Shown here: one piece after another, positions 14,801 through 24,639 of the stretch
How positions within the stretch are numbered: the first letter of the stretch is position 1
Layout of the letters: every line of letters begins with the position of its first letter
Notes under the pieces: generated by a model
Told to the model about the DNA's origin: nothing
Databases searched by the model: none
The model's input: the letters and a program-made list of their open reading frames with translations, nothing else
Source of the DNA: Setoptus koraiensis
Lineage: Eukaryota; Arthropoda
DNA: 64,000 nt
NCBI GenBank assembly: GCA_048013815.1
Contig: CM106586.1
Location: 16,740,001 to 16,804,000, forward strand
Reading direction: 5' to 3'
Program-made: the position numbers and the translations under genes

Positions 14801-16861
14801 AAATTAACAATGCTAATTGTCATCAATGCGGCTCCTGGTCGCAACCACTGAAATCGCTGCTGGGCCAAACAAAACAATATCGCCAACAACAACGTCAACT
14901 GCAACAACAACGCCAACTACAACTGCAACAACTGCAACAACTGCACCGGCTCGACTGCTTCGACTCGCTGGACAATCGCGCAACAAATAACAATTATAAT
15001 GTCGATTACATAATGGAAACGATCACCATCGACGATTGTGTCAATTATCCGCTCATTGAATTCAACAACTTCGAATCGCCGCCGCCGCTGCCGCCGCCGC
15101 TGGCGACATCGACGGTTGCATCGACGATCACATCGGCATCAACATCGACTCATGTCGACTGTCATAATCACACGCCAATTGCCAACCAAACTGGATGCAC
15201 AAACAAAAATGCAAATCAACACTGGCCGTCGAACCTGTCGCTGATGCAATCAATCGGGGCCAAACATCGCTCATGTGAACACAACAACATCATCGACACC
15301 GACAACCGCAACAACCGCAACAACCGCAACAACCGCAACAACAACATTTGCGACAACCACGACAACACCGTTGGCGACAACCGCGTTTCGGCCAACGACA
15401 ACGACATGTCCGCTCTAATTGCCACTTGCGCTCCGCAACAACACCAACAACACCAACAACCACCACAACCACCACCACAACAACAACAACTCGCCGTTGT
15501 GCACAACCAATCGGCGCCGGCCATCGTCCGAAATACGAACGCCAACGTCGATGTCGCTCATGGCGAAACTGCGACCACCGTGAACGGCGTGCTTGGCGTG
15601 GACCTAAAAACCGCTAACTGTCGCTCATCTGTCACTGGCCAAAAACAACAACAACAACAACAACGACAACGACAAATCGATGTCACCTTGTTCGAACAAC
15701 TGTCGCTGGCCAACAATGTGTCGCCGTTGTGTTGCGCAAAAAATCTCATTGCCGACGCTAATAATACCGACGCTAATAATACCGACGACGGTGACGCAAT
15801 TGGCGATGTTGCGCAACTGACAACCACCGCAAATGCAAATCACGGCATCGTGTCGCTGTTGAACCAACTGAATTGCGACGCACTCGGCAACGACAACCAC
15901 AACGCCGATCGCCCAATGATTCATTTCTCGGTGGAATCGACACCGTTGACGTCGCCACTGTCGCCACTCATTCAATTGGCCGCCACCAACCACCGCTGTC
16001 ACCAATTGGCGCACATTAAACAAATTCACAACAACCGCTCCAACAACAACAACAACCAATACCTGGCCATGTCCACCAAATTGGACCTGCTGTGTCGGAC
16101 ACCCACGCCAACGTACCTGTGCGATGCCGGCGCGGACAACCTGTTGCCGCTCATGCCGACAACACCGGCCACGACATGCTCCAAAATGGCAACAACGACC
16201 ACATCGACGACCAACGGCCAATCGGTTGACACGACGACGACATCATCGTCGTCACGACCGTTGCACGCTGATTGCTCGATGCTTCTTTTTTCGATCACTA
16301 ACGATCGCGGCTACCCGAAAACCAACGCAACAAACTCGAACGCAACTTGCAATATTGGCGACACGATCGGCGCCATTGTTCCGACAACAACAACAACGAC
16401 AACAACAACAACGACAACAACAACGCCCATCGCTGATCCTTACTCGAACTTGTCCGCTCATGCACAACAAAACAACAACGACGACAACGACGACAACGAC
16501 GACAACGACGACGACAACAACAACGACAACAACGACGACACTTCGACCCCAACTGCGAACTCTGGCTGCGCTTCGCGAACGAACTCGCATCGGGATTTGG
16601 ATCGGAATGCCGCTGGCTCGAACTCCCAATCTCACCGCTCCGAATGCGACTCGGCCGCTTGTGACGCAACCGGCGAACGACGCGACGCAACCGCAAACTG
16701 TGGCGCACTCAATGAAACTTGCACTTGGAACCACTCAACTCTGAAACTGTCGACCGCAATCATCGATTGTACATTGTTCCACGGCAACGCCGCCGACGAC
16801 AACACCGCCGAACCGGCCGATCCGACAACACAAACAACGACGCAACAACAACATCAACATC

Positions 16862-16932
<71 letters not shown>

Positions 16933-17853
16933 CCTGTGCCGTCTGCGCGAAAACTGTCTCTGACTAATGTCGCATCTCCAATCGCATCGACATCGCGCCA
17001 TCATTCGTCGTCTGGCTGCCATTCTGACGCAACAACAACAACAACTGATTTAAATCATCGTCAATTGTCAACTATGCTGACCAACTGCCCACCGCCGCCA
17101 ATGGCGCCACATGCTGCCGCTGCCGTTGTGGCCATGCAATCGTCGTTGCAAAACGCCAATCAACTGAACGCGCTGCTAACTGCCAATAATTGCGCAACAA
17201 CCACAACAACGACAAATCAAATTTGCGACCACGTAAAAACAAACGAACAAACGCTACTGATGGGTGGCGCTGCAATCACCGCTCAACAACAACTGCAAAT
17301 CAATCATCTGTTCGTCGACGACGACAACCGAAACTCGTCAACGTCATCGACAACAACTGTCAACAACCACACAAATTTGCAACAACAACAATGTGCCGAC
17401 AACAACACCGACAACAACAACACCAACATCAACAACACCGACATCAACAACACCGACGTCAACAACACCGACGCTGTTCACCTGGCGGGCATATCTACGC
17501 AAATGCAAACGCACACGAACACGAACGGCACAACGAAACCAAATGACCAAACGACAATTGAAAATGACCCCGATGAAAACGCCGCTCAAATGTGGCCGTG
17601 CATTCAATTGAAAAATAACAACAATTTCAATAATGATGACGGTGAAAATGCAAATCGCTCCAACGATGATCGTGTCCTAAATGAAATAAATGCAACGTCG
17701 CCGACAACAACGCCGCTCGCCGACAACAATGACGCCAATGACAACAACAACAACAACGACAAATACCACGACGTTTGCCGCGCTCGTCCGGCCAATGCCA
17801 ACAACGAACGCCCTGCCTCCGACAACAACACCAACAACAACAACAACAACACC

Positions 17854-17933
<80 letters not shown>

Positions 17934-20900
17934 CGACGACGCCGACGACGGCTTGGCGAACCTGTCGGATACACCTGTTGCAATTGTGCAAAATGGCGCA
18001 ACGGTTGCCGCCGAACCGGCTCTGAACGGTGCCGCCGAAACAACAATGTTGAACAATGTTGAAAACGCCGCCGGCTGCGTCGCTTGGCAACTTGTTGCCG
18101 CCGCCGCCGCTGCGCCGAAAAACGATGGAAAAACTGCCGGCCGCTCGAACGAACCTTCGAATGGCGAACATTCTTTATTCGAAATGAACGCTGCCCATGC
18201 GAACGCTCGCAACGCCAACAAAAACGACGGCTCCACTTTAAATGCAAATGAATCGGCCGAACAACGACAACAACAACGACAAACCGAAAACGCGCGCCAA
18301 CCGGGAAATCAAATCAATTGTCCGTTGTCACCTGTTGCCGGCGCTCAATTGTGCCCCGCAACAACCGCAACCACAACAACCGCAACAACTACAACAACCG
18401 CAACAACCATACCGACCGCCGCGCTCGACCACTCGCGCTCGGCCAATCAATTGTGCAACAACGCCGATTTCGAAAAAACGGACGCGATTGACGGACAACA
18501 ACAACAACAACAACACGCTGACAACGACAATGTGTGGCGCCCTTTCGGTAACGCGGATGCCGGCTCAACTGACGTGATGGTGCCATCAAATGCAAACATC
18601 AATGTTAATTGCGACATCGATGTTGTGAACGGCGATCAACTCGATCGGTCGCACTGTCGATTGGCCGCTCATGACGCAACCGTCGATCGATCTGATTCGA
18701 ACGTGACGCAACAACATCAACTCGTCGACAACTTTGGCGACCAACGGCCCAACCACAACAACCACAACAACAACCACGACAACGACAACAACAACCACAA
18801 CAACCACGACAACCAAAACAACCACAACGACAACAACAACAACGACAACCGCGACTCGTCGATGGACGCGACCCGACGCGACGAAACAAACAAAACGACG
18901 TCGTCCGTGCGCTCAAACCAATGGTCGTCGTCGTCGTCGTCGCTGAAACGGCGCCCATCGCTCCCGTTTGCCTTCTTCAAACAAAACCAATTTACCTGTC
19001 GCGACACGGGCCCAACAACGAAAATGGCCAACACCGACGACATTGATTTTGTTGAAAATCGATCGCCTGCGCCAACCGGCAAACCGGACACCGCCGACCA
19101 ACAACTGACGCCGACGATGGAAAAATTGACCGCCAACGATCGCGTCACAACCAATGACCACCACAAACAACAACCACAACAGGACCTGTCACTGGAGGAC
19201 CTGCGCCAGTGCTGCAAATCGGAGCCCATTTATGCCACTGGGGCCGCCAGTCAGCTGAGTGGCGCCTCGGCGGCCACTTGTGGTCAGCGCAATCAGCAGG
19301 ACGATTGCGCAATCGGCAACAGGCAGTGCGCGGACCCCAAGCAAGCGGATGCCAACAGCAACAACAACAACAACAACAACGGCAACGGCAAGCAAGCGAC
19401 CGGCGACGCCAACAACAACTCAGACGGAAAATATTCTCTGCTTCAGTATGCGCTGTACAATTTTCGCGAGGCCATAGAAAAGTATTCGCTTGAGTCGCAA
19501 TCGAAAGTGAAAGAGAACTCGCTGCGCGGCTCGCTAAAACTGATCGAAACACTTCGAAACAGCAACAAGCAACAGGGCAAACTAATGAGCCCCACAGGCA
19601 CGCTCCAGCAGCAAGATTGTGGCGCCGAGCGCAAGAAATCGAGCGCCGCCTCGGCGCTCGGTCTGGCCACGCTAACGACCAGCGCCAAAAAGAACAAGCA
19701 CAACAAGCACAACAACAACAGCAACAACAACAACAGCGGCGCTGCTGATGCAAAACTGCACGACGGCCAAACCGCTTCCGGCGATTCGGCCAGAAATTCC
19801 GGCGTCGCCGGCAAGCAGCACGGCGCCTCCTTCGACTGGACCTGGAAGGAGCTGGCCGAGCTGGTCAAGTTTACACAGGTGAGTGCGGGCCGCTTTCGCG
19901 AGAGCCGCTCCTAGCGCGACCGGTCGCCGATAATTGACCGAGCGCCGACAACTGACCGAGCGCCGACGACTGACCGGGCGCCGACGACTGACCGGGCGCC
20001 GACAACTGACCGAGCGCCGACAACTGACCGAGCGGTCCCGTTAGTCTGCGCATCGCTCGCATCGGGCGAGTTGCGTCACACTGCCGATTTGCTCATTTCT
20101 GCGTGCGAGTGACAAACGCAGCCGGCGAGAGCTGAGGCGCGACAAGCGCGCGAAAGCTGCGTCGCGATGCGCGGGCCGAGCCCGCGAGCCGAAAATTCCG
20201 GCAAATGCCCGGCCGGCCAGTGCGACTTCCGGTTTGCCGCTCGCCGTTCGCCGCTCGCCGCTTGGCAGCCCGGGCGGCAGGCGCCGGGATGCGGACGGGC
20301 TGCGGCGGGATGCGGCCGAGCAGCAAAGGCCCGGCGCCGCGCAGATCGAGCCCGGCCGATAGATGGTATCTGTCTCACGCATTGTGGGCCGCCCGTCCGA
20401 TTCAGCTGATACGAGTCGCATCAGGCGACATGCTCGGTGGCGCAGCGGCGAGACGAGCGGTCACTCGTTTAGTGGCAACAACATTAAGATTGTGCGATAA
20501 TGAAGTGAGCGAGAGTTGCAATTTCAGCTTCTTTTCGCCGGCCGTTTCGCCGGCCGTTTCGCCGGCCGTTTCGCCGGCCGTTTCGCTGGCTGCGCTTCGC
20601 CGGAATAAATAGAAACGGCGAGATTTCGGCGACGGCCGCCGGTGTGAGAGCCGCCGACCGGCGGGCTGGCCGCTCCGTCTGGGCGGCGTGTCGCCCAGCG
20701 AGAGCGCGCCCAAACAAGCGCGCCAGATTAATGGTGTTCGCGTAACGGTAGCAGTTTACTTTTTAATTTTCAACTTTCGACTCTCAACTCTCGGCTCTCA
20801 ACTCTCGGCTCTCAACTTCTGACTCTCGGCTCTCAGCTCGCAACTTTCGGCTCTCGGCTCGCAACTTTCGTCTCGCAACTTCTGGCTCGCAACTTCTGGC

Positions 20901-23900
20901 TCGCAACTCTGAATCTCGGCTCTCGAATCGCAACTTTCGGCCAGAGCGAAGTTGGTCGCCAATTAGCGGATCGTCGCAGCCAGCGAGCGCCACAAGTGCA
21001 ACTTGTTTCGCTTGTCGTCGTCGGCGCTGCCGTTGTTGTTGCGCATGGCCGATGGTCGCAAACATCCGCCTTTCAATTAACTCTCGCTCGCCGTCTCGCC
21101 GGCCGACTTCATTTGGCACACACAATGACGCCAACTTTGCGCAAATGTTGCGACAAAAACACGGCAACCGACGGCTCGCTGGCCCTCGGACGGCATCTCG
21201 GGCTGCCTATGTCGGCTGCCTAGCTTGCGCAATATTCGTTACCTGTGTACACTGCGCACACGGCGTAACGGTGTATTTGCCAGATATTATCTGGCCGATT
21301 GGCGACACACAAACGCGGACATTATGATGATCATTACGATGCTAATGATAAGCCCATGTATTGACAAAAAGAATCCGCTCGAACAGGCCGCTGCTCATCA
21401 TTAGACAAAGTGCTCATGCGGCTCGCTCGCTAATTTAATTTGTTGCTCGTTATGTCCGCTCGTTATGTCCGCTCAGTTCAGTCGCAAACAACCAACTTTT
21501 GGCGCCGTAACAGACCGTTTACAACGTTAAACATGCGCTGTTAGTCGGCCGCATTGACAACATTTATTACATAATTGTCCGCCAGCAGCACCCAACAATA
21601 CCTGGCGAAACAATGCTCGCAATTGCACGTTTATCCGTTACAATCACATGCTGCAGTCACCAAGTGGCCGACACTCTATAGATCAATAGCCACCGTCCAC
21701 TAACTTTAACCTTAAATCTCATCCCATGTCGCCCTCGCAACCCGACCAAAATGACCGACGCGACCAAAATGACCGACGCGACCAAAATGACCGACGCGAC
21801 CAAAATGATCGACGCGATCTGGCCCGCGCACTGGCCCGACAACTCGAATGCTGCCTGTGCCAATCAACCCAACCGCCGTGCCACTACCAACAGGAGCCCA
21901 TACGAGGCCCATTGCTCAAGTTACCGTCGCACGAATTGTCCAAGTGCGCCGTCGAGTCCTTCGTTGGTGAGTATATCAACGGTATATCAACGGTATATCA
22001 ATGGCGCCCACTGATCAGAGTCGACGACGAGCGGCCAATCTCGTCTCACCATGAGCCGTTCTCACGCAAATCGTCAGTGAATTGACTGTCAGTGAGCTAA
22101 ATTGAATCCAAATTATCCATCCAATCGCAATCTAATCGCCCAAATTTGCCCAATTCAAACAATCAAATTGTCTCATATCAATTGTGCCCATTGCCCAACA
22201 GCCATCATGCAATACATGGGCGACTATCCCATACCAAAGAACCAGACCGAGGTCGAGTGCGTCTACACCATACTAGTGGTAAGTGGCATCAATGTCGCGT
22301 CGATTGTCCGACAACAATGTTGAATTTTTTTATAATTTTTATTCTAAGCGACAACAAAATTTTCAAATAATAACAACCAACTAACGCGCAAACTATCTTA
22401 CACTCGCCTACGCAGAACTGTCACAAATATCCTATCATGCGCGACGAGATCTACTGCCAAATAATGAAACAGACAACCAACAACAAGAGCCCCAAACCGT
22501 AAGCCATCGCCCCATACCAACAATAAATGATGATAATATCCGTCCCCAACGACAGATCAGATTGTTATCAGTTTCGCCACACACAAGTCAGTGTGATCTC
22601 AAGTACAATTGACTAACCGATTCATTTTAATCGCTATTCATCATTTAATTATCGCTTCGAAAAACAGCGACAGTTGCCTGCGCGGCTGGAGACTCTTCTC
22701 GATCATCGCCGCCTATTTCGATTGCTCCGACGACTTCCGGCCGTATTTGTTGAAATATCTGGAGACGGCCGCTTTCGACAGGCGACGGGCCTTCTACTCG
22801 TTGGCGTCGTTGTGTTTGCAAAATTTACGAAAGACATTCAAGTACAAGGGAAGAAAGAACGTGCCCTCCATAGAGGAGATAGCCGCTATTAGCGCGGGCA
22901 GAAACAGTAAACGCCAAATATATCGCTTGCCCGGCGGCACCGAACGTGTGATAAATACAAAGTCTACCACTGTGGTCCAAGACATCATTCAAGAGATTTG
23001 CTCCATGCTACAGGTGACCAACGCGATCGAAATGGACGAGTTCTCGCTCTATTGCATCGTGGAGGGAGGTGAGTGTCTTGCCAAGTTGCTGCTCTCTGCT
23101 GGGGCGTTTTCTATGATTTCCGACAATTTCTGAAAATTTCTGAAAATTTCGGACAATTTCGGACAATTTCTGACAATTTCGGACAATTCTGATTTCTGGA
23201 AATTTTGATTTCTGACAATTAAAATTTCTGACATTCACAATTTCTGACATTCACAACTTCTGACAACCACAATTTCTGACAACCACAATTTCTGACAATT
23301 ACTATTCCTAATGATCGTTTGCTTGGCAGACCTGTACACGATGCCGCTGAACAGGGACGAATACATTCTGGACATCACTACTGAATTGCTCAAAAACGGC
23401 CAGATATTCTATCTCATCTTCTGTCGGTCCGTTTGGTTTTATCCGTTACATTTGGACAGTCACCTGTATATAGAGGTCGTGTTCAATCAGATTGCGCCCG
23501 ACTATTTGGAGGGCCTGTTGTTGGTGATGCCAAACGAACAATTAAGCCAACGAAATGTTGTTGATATTGCCCGAGTGGCGGCACTGTTGCACCGTGCCGC
23601 CGGAATGGAGGAAATGCCCAACAAGGAAGAAGTGAAATACCTGTTACCCAAGCCAATATTGTCCTTTCACAAGCCGTCGTCTTCGTCGTCGTCGGCCACA
23701 TTATCCAGCAACAACAACAACAACAACAACAATAGTAATGGCCAACAGTCGGCCTCGCTCACAACAACCAGCAGTCACAGTAGCTCGGTGAGCCAACTTC
23801 CGGTTTCCGGTTATGTGAAGCCCCAAAAATGGATTGATATGGTGCAAAAGAATTGGAGCGACATGACGGCATTGGACACTCTTGATGCCAAGGCACAATG

Positions 23901-24297
23901 TTTGGATATTTTGCAAAAGTGGCCCCTGTTTGGTTCGTGTTTTTTCGCTATCAAGCTCATCAGGAGTGACACAACACAACATAGCGACCATATATTGGCT
24001 TTAAATAGAATGGGCGTGCACATGTTAGATATGGAATCGCACGAAACGCAACACAGGTACCCCTATAGTGAGGTTATATCAACTAGAAAGGTTCGCTCCG
24101 AGGATGGAACACTTTATCTGGATATGAAGTGTGGCAATTTGATGCACAAGACCATCACGCGCATACAAACAGATCAGGCCCACGAGATATCTCGTCTCAT
24201 AAAACAATACATAGATATTGAACAAAGTCATAGAAACGGATGCCACAAACAAAACGATGCAATGGACACACCAGCCAATATGATGATATCCAAATAA
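1..24297 (+). CDS. MYO15A: Class XV unconventional myosin, tail portion (10 exons, 5' truncated by window)
   Basis: This is an actin-based motor of the MyTH4-FERM myosins (vertebrate MYO15A, fly Myo10A/sisyphus); the family carries cargo to the tips of actin protrusions. Exons I can place: 1-579, 4636-4686, 7190-7568, 8681-9129, 19183-19878, 21894-21966, 22202-22278, 22416-22498, 22668-23068, 23330-24297. Intron phases agree at every junction and the chain gives 1,251 residues in the window, ending at TAA 24295-24297. Order of parts: end of FERM 1, acidic and poly-Gln linker, MyTH4 2, FERM 2. The MyTH4 core reads across junctions as LVKFTQ / EPIRGPLLKLPSHELSKCAV / AIMQYMGDYP. The motor, IQ motifs and first MyTH4 lie before base 1. 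I see no SH3 domain between the two MyTH4-FERM units, which vertebrate MYO15A has. The family call is firm; the choice of class XV over classes VII or X rests on the tandem tail and wording of the FERM, and is less sure. Confidence 0.85.
1009..1108. repeat. 14-bp tandem repeat, about 7 copies
   Basis: Unit near CAACAGACTCTGCG, in a myosin intron. Confidence 0.85.
4636..4686 (+). CDS. MYO15A: Myosin XV micro-exon: last helix of FERM 1
   Basis: A 51-bp exon bounded by ACAACAG| and |GTAAGT encodes 17 residues, ADDICKLIELFASDYNR, in phase 0 on both sides. It fits the closing amphipathic helix of a FERM F3 lobe and follows directly on the preceding exon in frame. The acceptor is the first AG after a 308-nt AG-free stretch (4326-4633). 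A TACTAAT branch-like motif lies at 4404-4410, about 225 nt upstream, much farther than usual. Confidence 0.72.
6620..6925. repeat. Degenerate 8-bp tandem array
   Basis: Units like AATTTCCG and AATCTCCG over about 300 bp, in a myosin intron. Confidence 0.8.
7190..7568 (+). CDS. MYO15A: Myosin XV linker exon, polar and acidic
   Basis: The exon runs from GTGCAG|ATGCTC to AACAG|GTGAGT, entering in phase 0 and leaving in phase 1. It encodes a disordered linker rich in Asn, Gln, His and Asp, including an acidic patch with three runs of Asp. The acceptor is the first AG after an AG-free stretch of about 127 nt. No domain is recognisable. The phase-1 end matches the next exon, which starts with AT and so makes a GAT codon. 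A shorter form ending at a second donor-like CAG|GTGAGC near 7282 is possible. Confidence 0.6.
8518..8606. repeat. 15-bp tandem repeat
   Basis: Unit GTTGAGATCACTGTT with changes, about 6 copies, just before the 8681 acceptor. Confidence 0.75.
8681..9129 (+). CDS. MYO15A: Myosin XV linker exon with poly-Gln and Lys-rich segment
   Basis: The acceptor is GATTCTAG| at 8680, after a T-rich tract, and the donor is AAGACG|GTAAGT at 9129/9130. The exon enters in phase 1 and ends in phase 0. It encodes a Pro/Lys/Gln linker with two poly-Gln runs, a basic KKKKKRK cluster (possible nuclear or phosphoinositide-binding signal, not testable here) and a Ser/Thr-rich part. If the following intron is retained, translation stops nine codons later at TAA 9154-9156. 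The phase-0 end fits the acceptor at 19182, 10 kb downstream. Confidence 0.62.
9471..9520. repeat. 10-bp perfect tandem repeat, 5 copies
   Basis: Unit TCGCATGGAA. Confidence 0.95.
9866..9928. repeat. 21-bp tandem repeat, 3 copies
   Basis: The unit contains GCTCACCTTTGCGAACAT. Confidence 0.9.
10364..10402. repeat. Perfect hairpin, 15-bp stem
   Basis: ACGCTTGATTTATGC, a 9-nt loop, then GCATAAATCAAGCGT. Confidence 0.9.
12405..12515. repeat. 18-bp tandem repeat, about 6 copies
   Basis: Unit AGCGATCCGACGAGCGAC. Confidence 0.9.
12588..12638. repeat. 10-bp perfect tandem repeat, 5 copies
   Basis: Unit ATTATATAAC, following a short CA run. Confidence 0.9.
13490..13536 (+). promoter_or_regulatory. 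Possible branch point and polypyrimidine tract opening the AG-free zone
   Basis: Just after the last AG (13480-13481) come ACTATAAC and AACTAAAT, followed by a run of 26 nt made almost only of C and T (13511-13536). This is the layout of a 3' splice site, yet no AG follows for 5.6 kb. It is either the distant branch region of the 19182 acceptor or a decoy. The role is inference. Confidence 0.35.
14080..19878 (+). CDS. Giant AG-free open frame joined to the MyTH4 exon: candidate alternative first coding exon
   Basis: One frame is open for 1,933 codons from ATG 14080 (second ATG at 14092 with an A at -3) to the donor CAG|GTGAGT at 19878. An in-frame TAA at 14062 bounds it upstream. The first 1,701 codons contain no AG dinucleotide: all Gln are CAA, all Lys AAA, all Glu GAA, no Ser AGY and no Arg AGR. 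From 19183 on, CAG, AAG, GAG and AGC return at once. TAA and TGA are common in the other two frames, so the open frame looks selected. The protein is Asn/Gln/Thr/Asp-rich and likely disordered, with a 27-Gln-scale run near 16860-16934 and a long poly-Asn near 17860-17935; no domain is recognised. Joined to the downstream exons it would give a protein of about 2,466 residues ending in MyTH4-FERM, without motor. It cannot be entered by splicing at any AG, so it needs its own start. Whether it is translated is inference. Confidence 0.55.
16850..16934 (+). repeat. (CAA)n tract
   Basis: Pure CAA after two CAT interruptions. It encodes poly-Gln in the open frame, with no CAG interruption. Confidence 0.95.
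17820..17935 (+). repeat. (AAC)n tract
   Basis: AAC units with two ACC changes. It encodes poly-Asn in the open frame. Confidence 0.95.
19183..19878 (+). CDS. MYO15A: Myosin XV exon: start of second MyTH4 domain
   Basis: This is the constitutive part: acceptor CAACAG| at 19182, phase 0, donor CAG|GTGAGT at 19878. It begins DLSLEDLRQCCKSEPIYATG. The MyTH4 start is at YSLLQYALYNFREAIEKY (about 19435-19490) and continues, after a Ser/Asn/Lys-rich insert of about 110 residues, at FDWTWKELAELVKFTQ. Normal codon use, with AGs throughout, contrasts sharply with the sequence just before it. The insert inside the MyTH4 is not typical of the family. Confidence 0.8.
20533..20590. repeat. 12-bp tandem repeat
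   Basis: Unit TTTCGCCGGCCG, 4-5 copies, in the intron after the MyTH4 exon. Confidence 0.9.
21743..21818. repeat. 18-bp tandem repeat inside an AG-free zone
   Basis: Unit GACCAAAATGACCGACGC, about 4 copies, between the branch-like CACTAAC and the 21893 acceptor. The unit itself lacks AG. Confidence 0.9.
21894..22498 (+). CDS. MYO15A: Myosin XV exons: core of second MyTH4 (three short exons)
   Basis: Exons 21894-21966, 22202-22278 and 22416-22498 encode EPIRGPLLKLPSHELSKCAV..SFVG, AIMQYMGDYPIPKNQTEVECV..ILV and NCHKYPIMRDEIYCQIMKQT. These are the hallmark MyTH4 helices (LLKL, A-ESF, MQYMGD, RDEIYCQ). Junction phases are 0, 1, 0 and 2, and all use GT-AG. The first acceptor follows a 202-nt AG-free stretch that contains an 18-bp tandem repeat, with CACTAAC at 21698-21704 as the likely branch point about 190 nt upstream. 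Confidence 0.85.
22668..23068 (+). CDS. MYO15A: Myosin XV exon: end of MyTH4 2 and FERM F1 lobe
   Basis: It enters in phase 2 (CC|C = Pro) and leaves in phase 1. It reads SCLRGWRLFSIIAAYFDCSD and PYLLKYLETAAF (last MyTH4 helices), then RNSKRQIYRLPGGTERVINT and the ubiquitin-like F1 lobe (TTVVQDIIQEICSMLQV, EMDEFSLYCIVEG). Order and spacing match other MyTH4-FERM tails. Confidence 0.88.
23105..23305. repeat. Degenerate intronic array
   Basis: Words such as AATTTCTGACAATTTC and CACAATTTCTGAC fill most of this 261-bp intron. Confidence 0.8.
23330..24297 (+). CDS. MYO15A: Myosin XV terminal exon: FERM F1 end, F2 and F3 lobes, stop
   Basis: The acceptor is TTGGCAG| at 23329; G|AC makes the Asp of EGDLYTMPLNRDEYILD. 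The F2 lobe includes LYIEVVFNQIAPDYLEGLLL and DIARVAALLHRAAG. A Ser/Asn-rich insert (about 23675-23815) precedes WIDMVQKNWSDMTALD and the F3 lobe (ILALNRMGVHMLDMES, YSEVISTRKVRSEDGTLYLD). It closes with the C-terminal helix DQAHEISRLIKQYIDIEQ and a short polar tail, TAA at 24295. ATTAAA near 24382 may be the poly(A) signal. The next gene converges from the - strand 340 bp downstream. Confidence 0.9.
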
Positions 24298-24639
24298 ATG
24301 GATGTGAAAGAAAAAATGAACAAACAAATATATCGCTGCTTTTACACTATTCCACACACACTGTACACACTGTATTCCTAGATTAAATTATTGCCACATA
24401 AGGCTCAAATTTAAATTTAAATTTAAATCCAAATTTGTGAATCAAGTTGCCTCGCGCCACTATTATGATAGTACGCCGGCCATTATCAAGTGTGTCCGAC
24501 TAGATTTTTCAGTGGCGCCCAGCGGCCGTCGAGATGTCCGCTAGCTATCTATGGCCAAGTATTTATCATATATATGCGATAGATACCGGATATCAGTCCA
24601 TCAATCGTTCAGTAATCTCGGCCGATTACGTAGAGGCTT

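Larger units (their letters stand above)
9130..19182 (+). other. 10-kb myosin intron whose last 5.7 kb is AG-free
   Basis: The intron joins phase-0 ends, donor GTAAGT at 9130 and acceptor CAG at 19180-19182. Up to 13481 it is ordinary AG-containing repeat-rich DNA. From 13482 to 19180 there is no AG on the + strand. The tract begins with branch-like CTAAC/CTAAA motifs (13490-13510) and a pyrimidine tract at 13511-13536. Many further CTAAC/CTGAC motifs occur inside it, including CTGAC near 19105, at a normal distance from the acceptor. Confidence 0.65.

Noticed and set aside
15625-18247. Several 100-210 codon - strand and alternate-frame readings inside the AG-free region
   Set aside because: Shadows of CAA, AAC and GAC repeats; each is interrupted, unlike the single frame that spans the whole tract.
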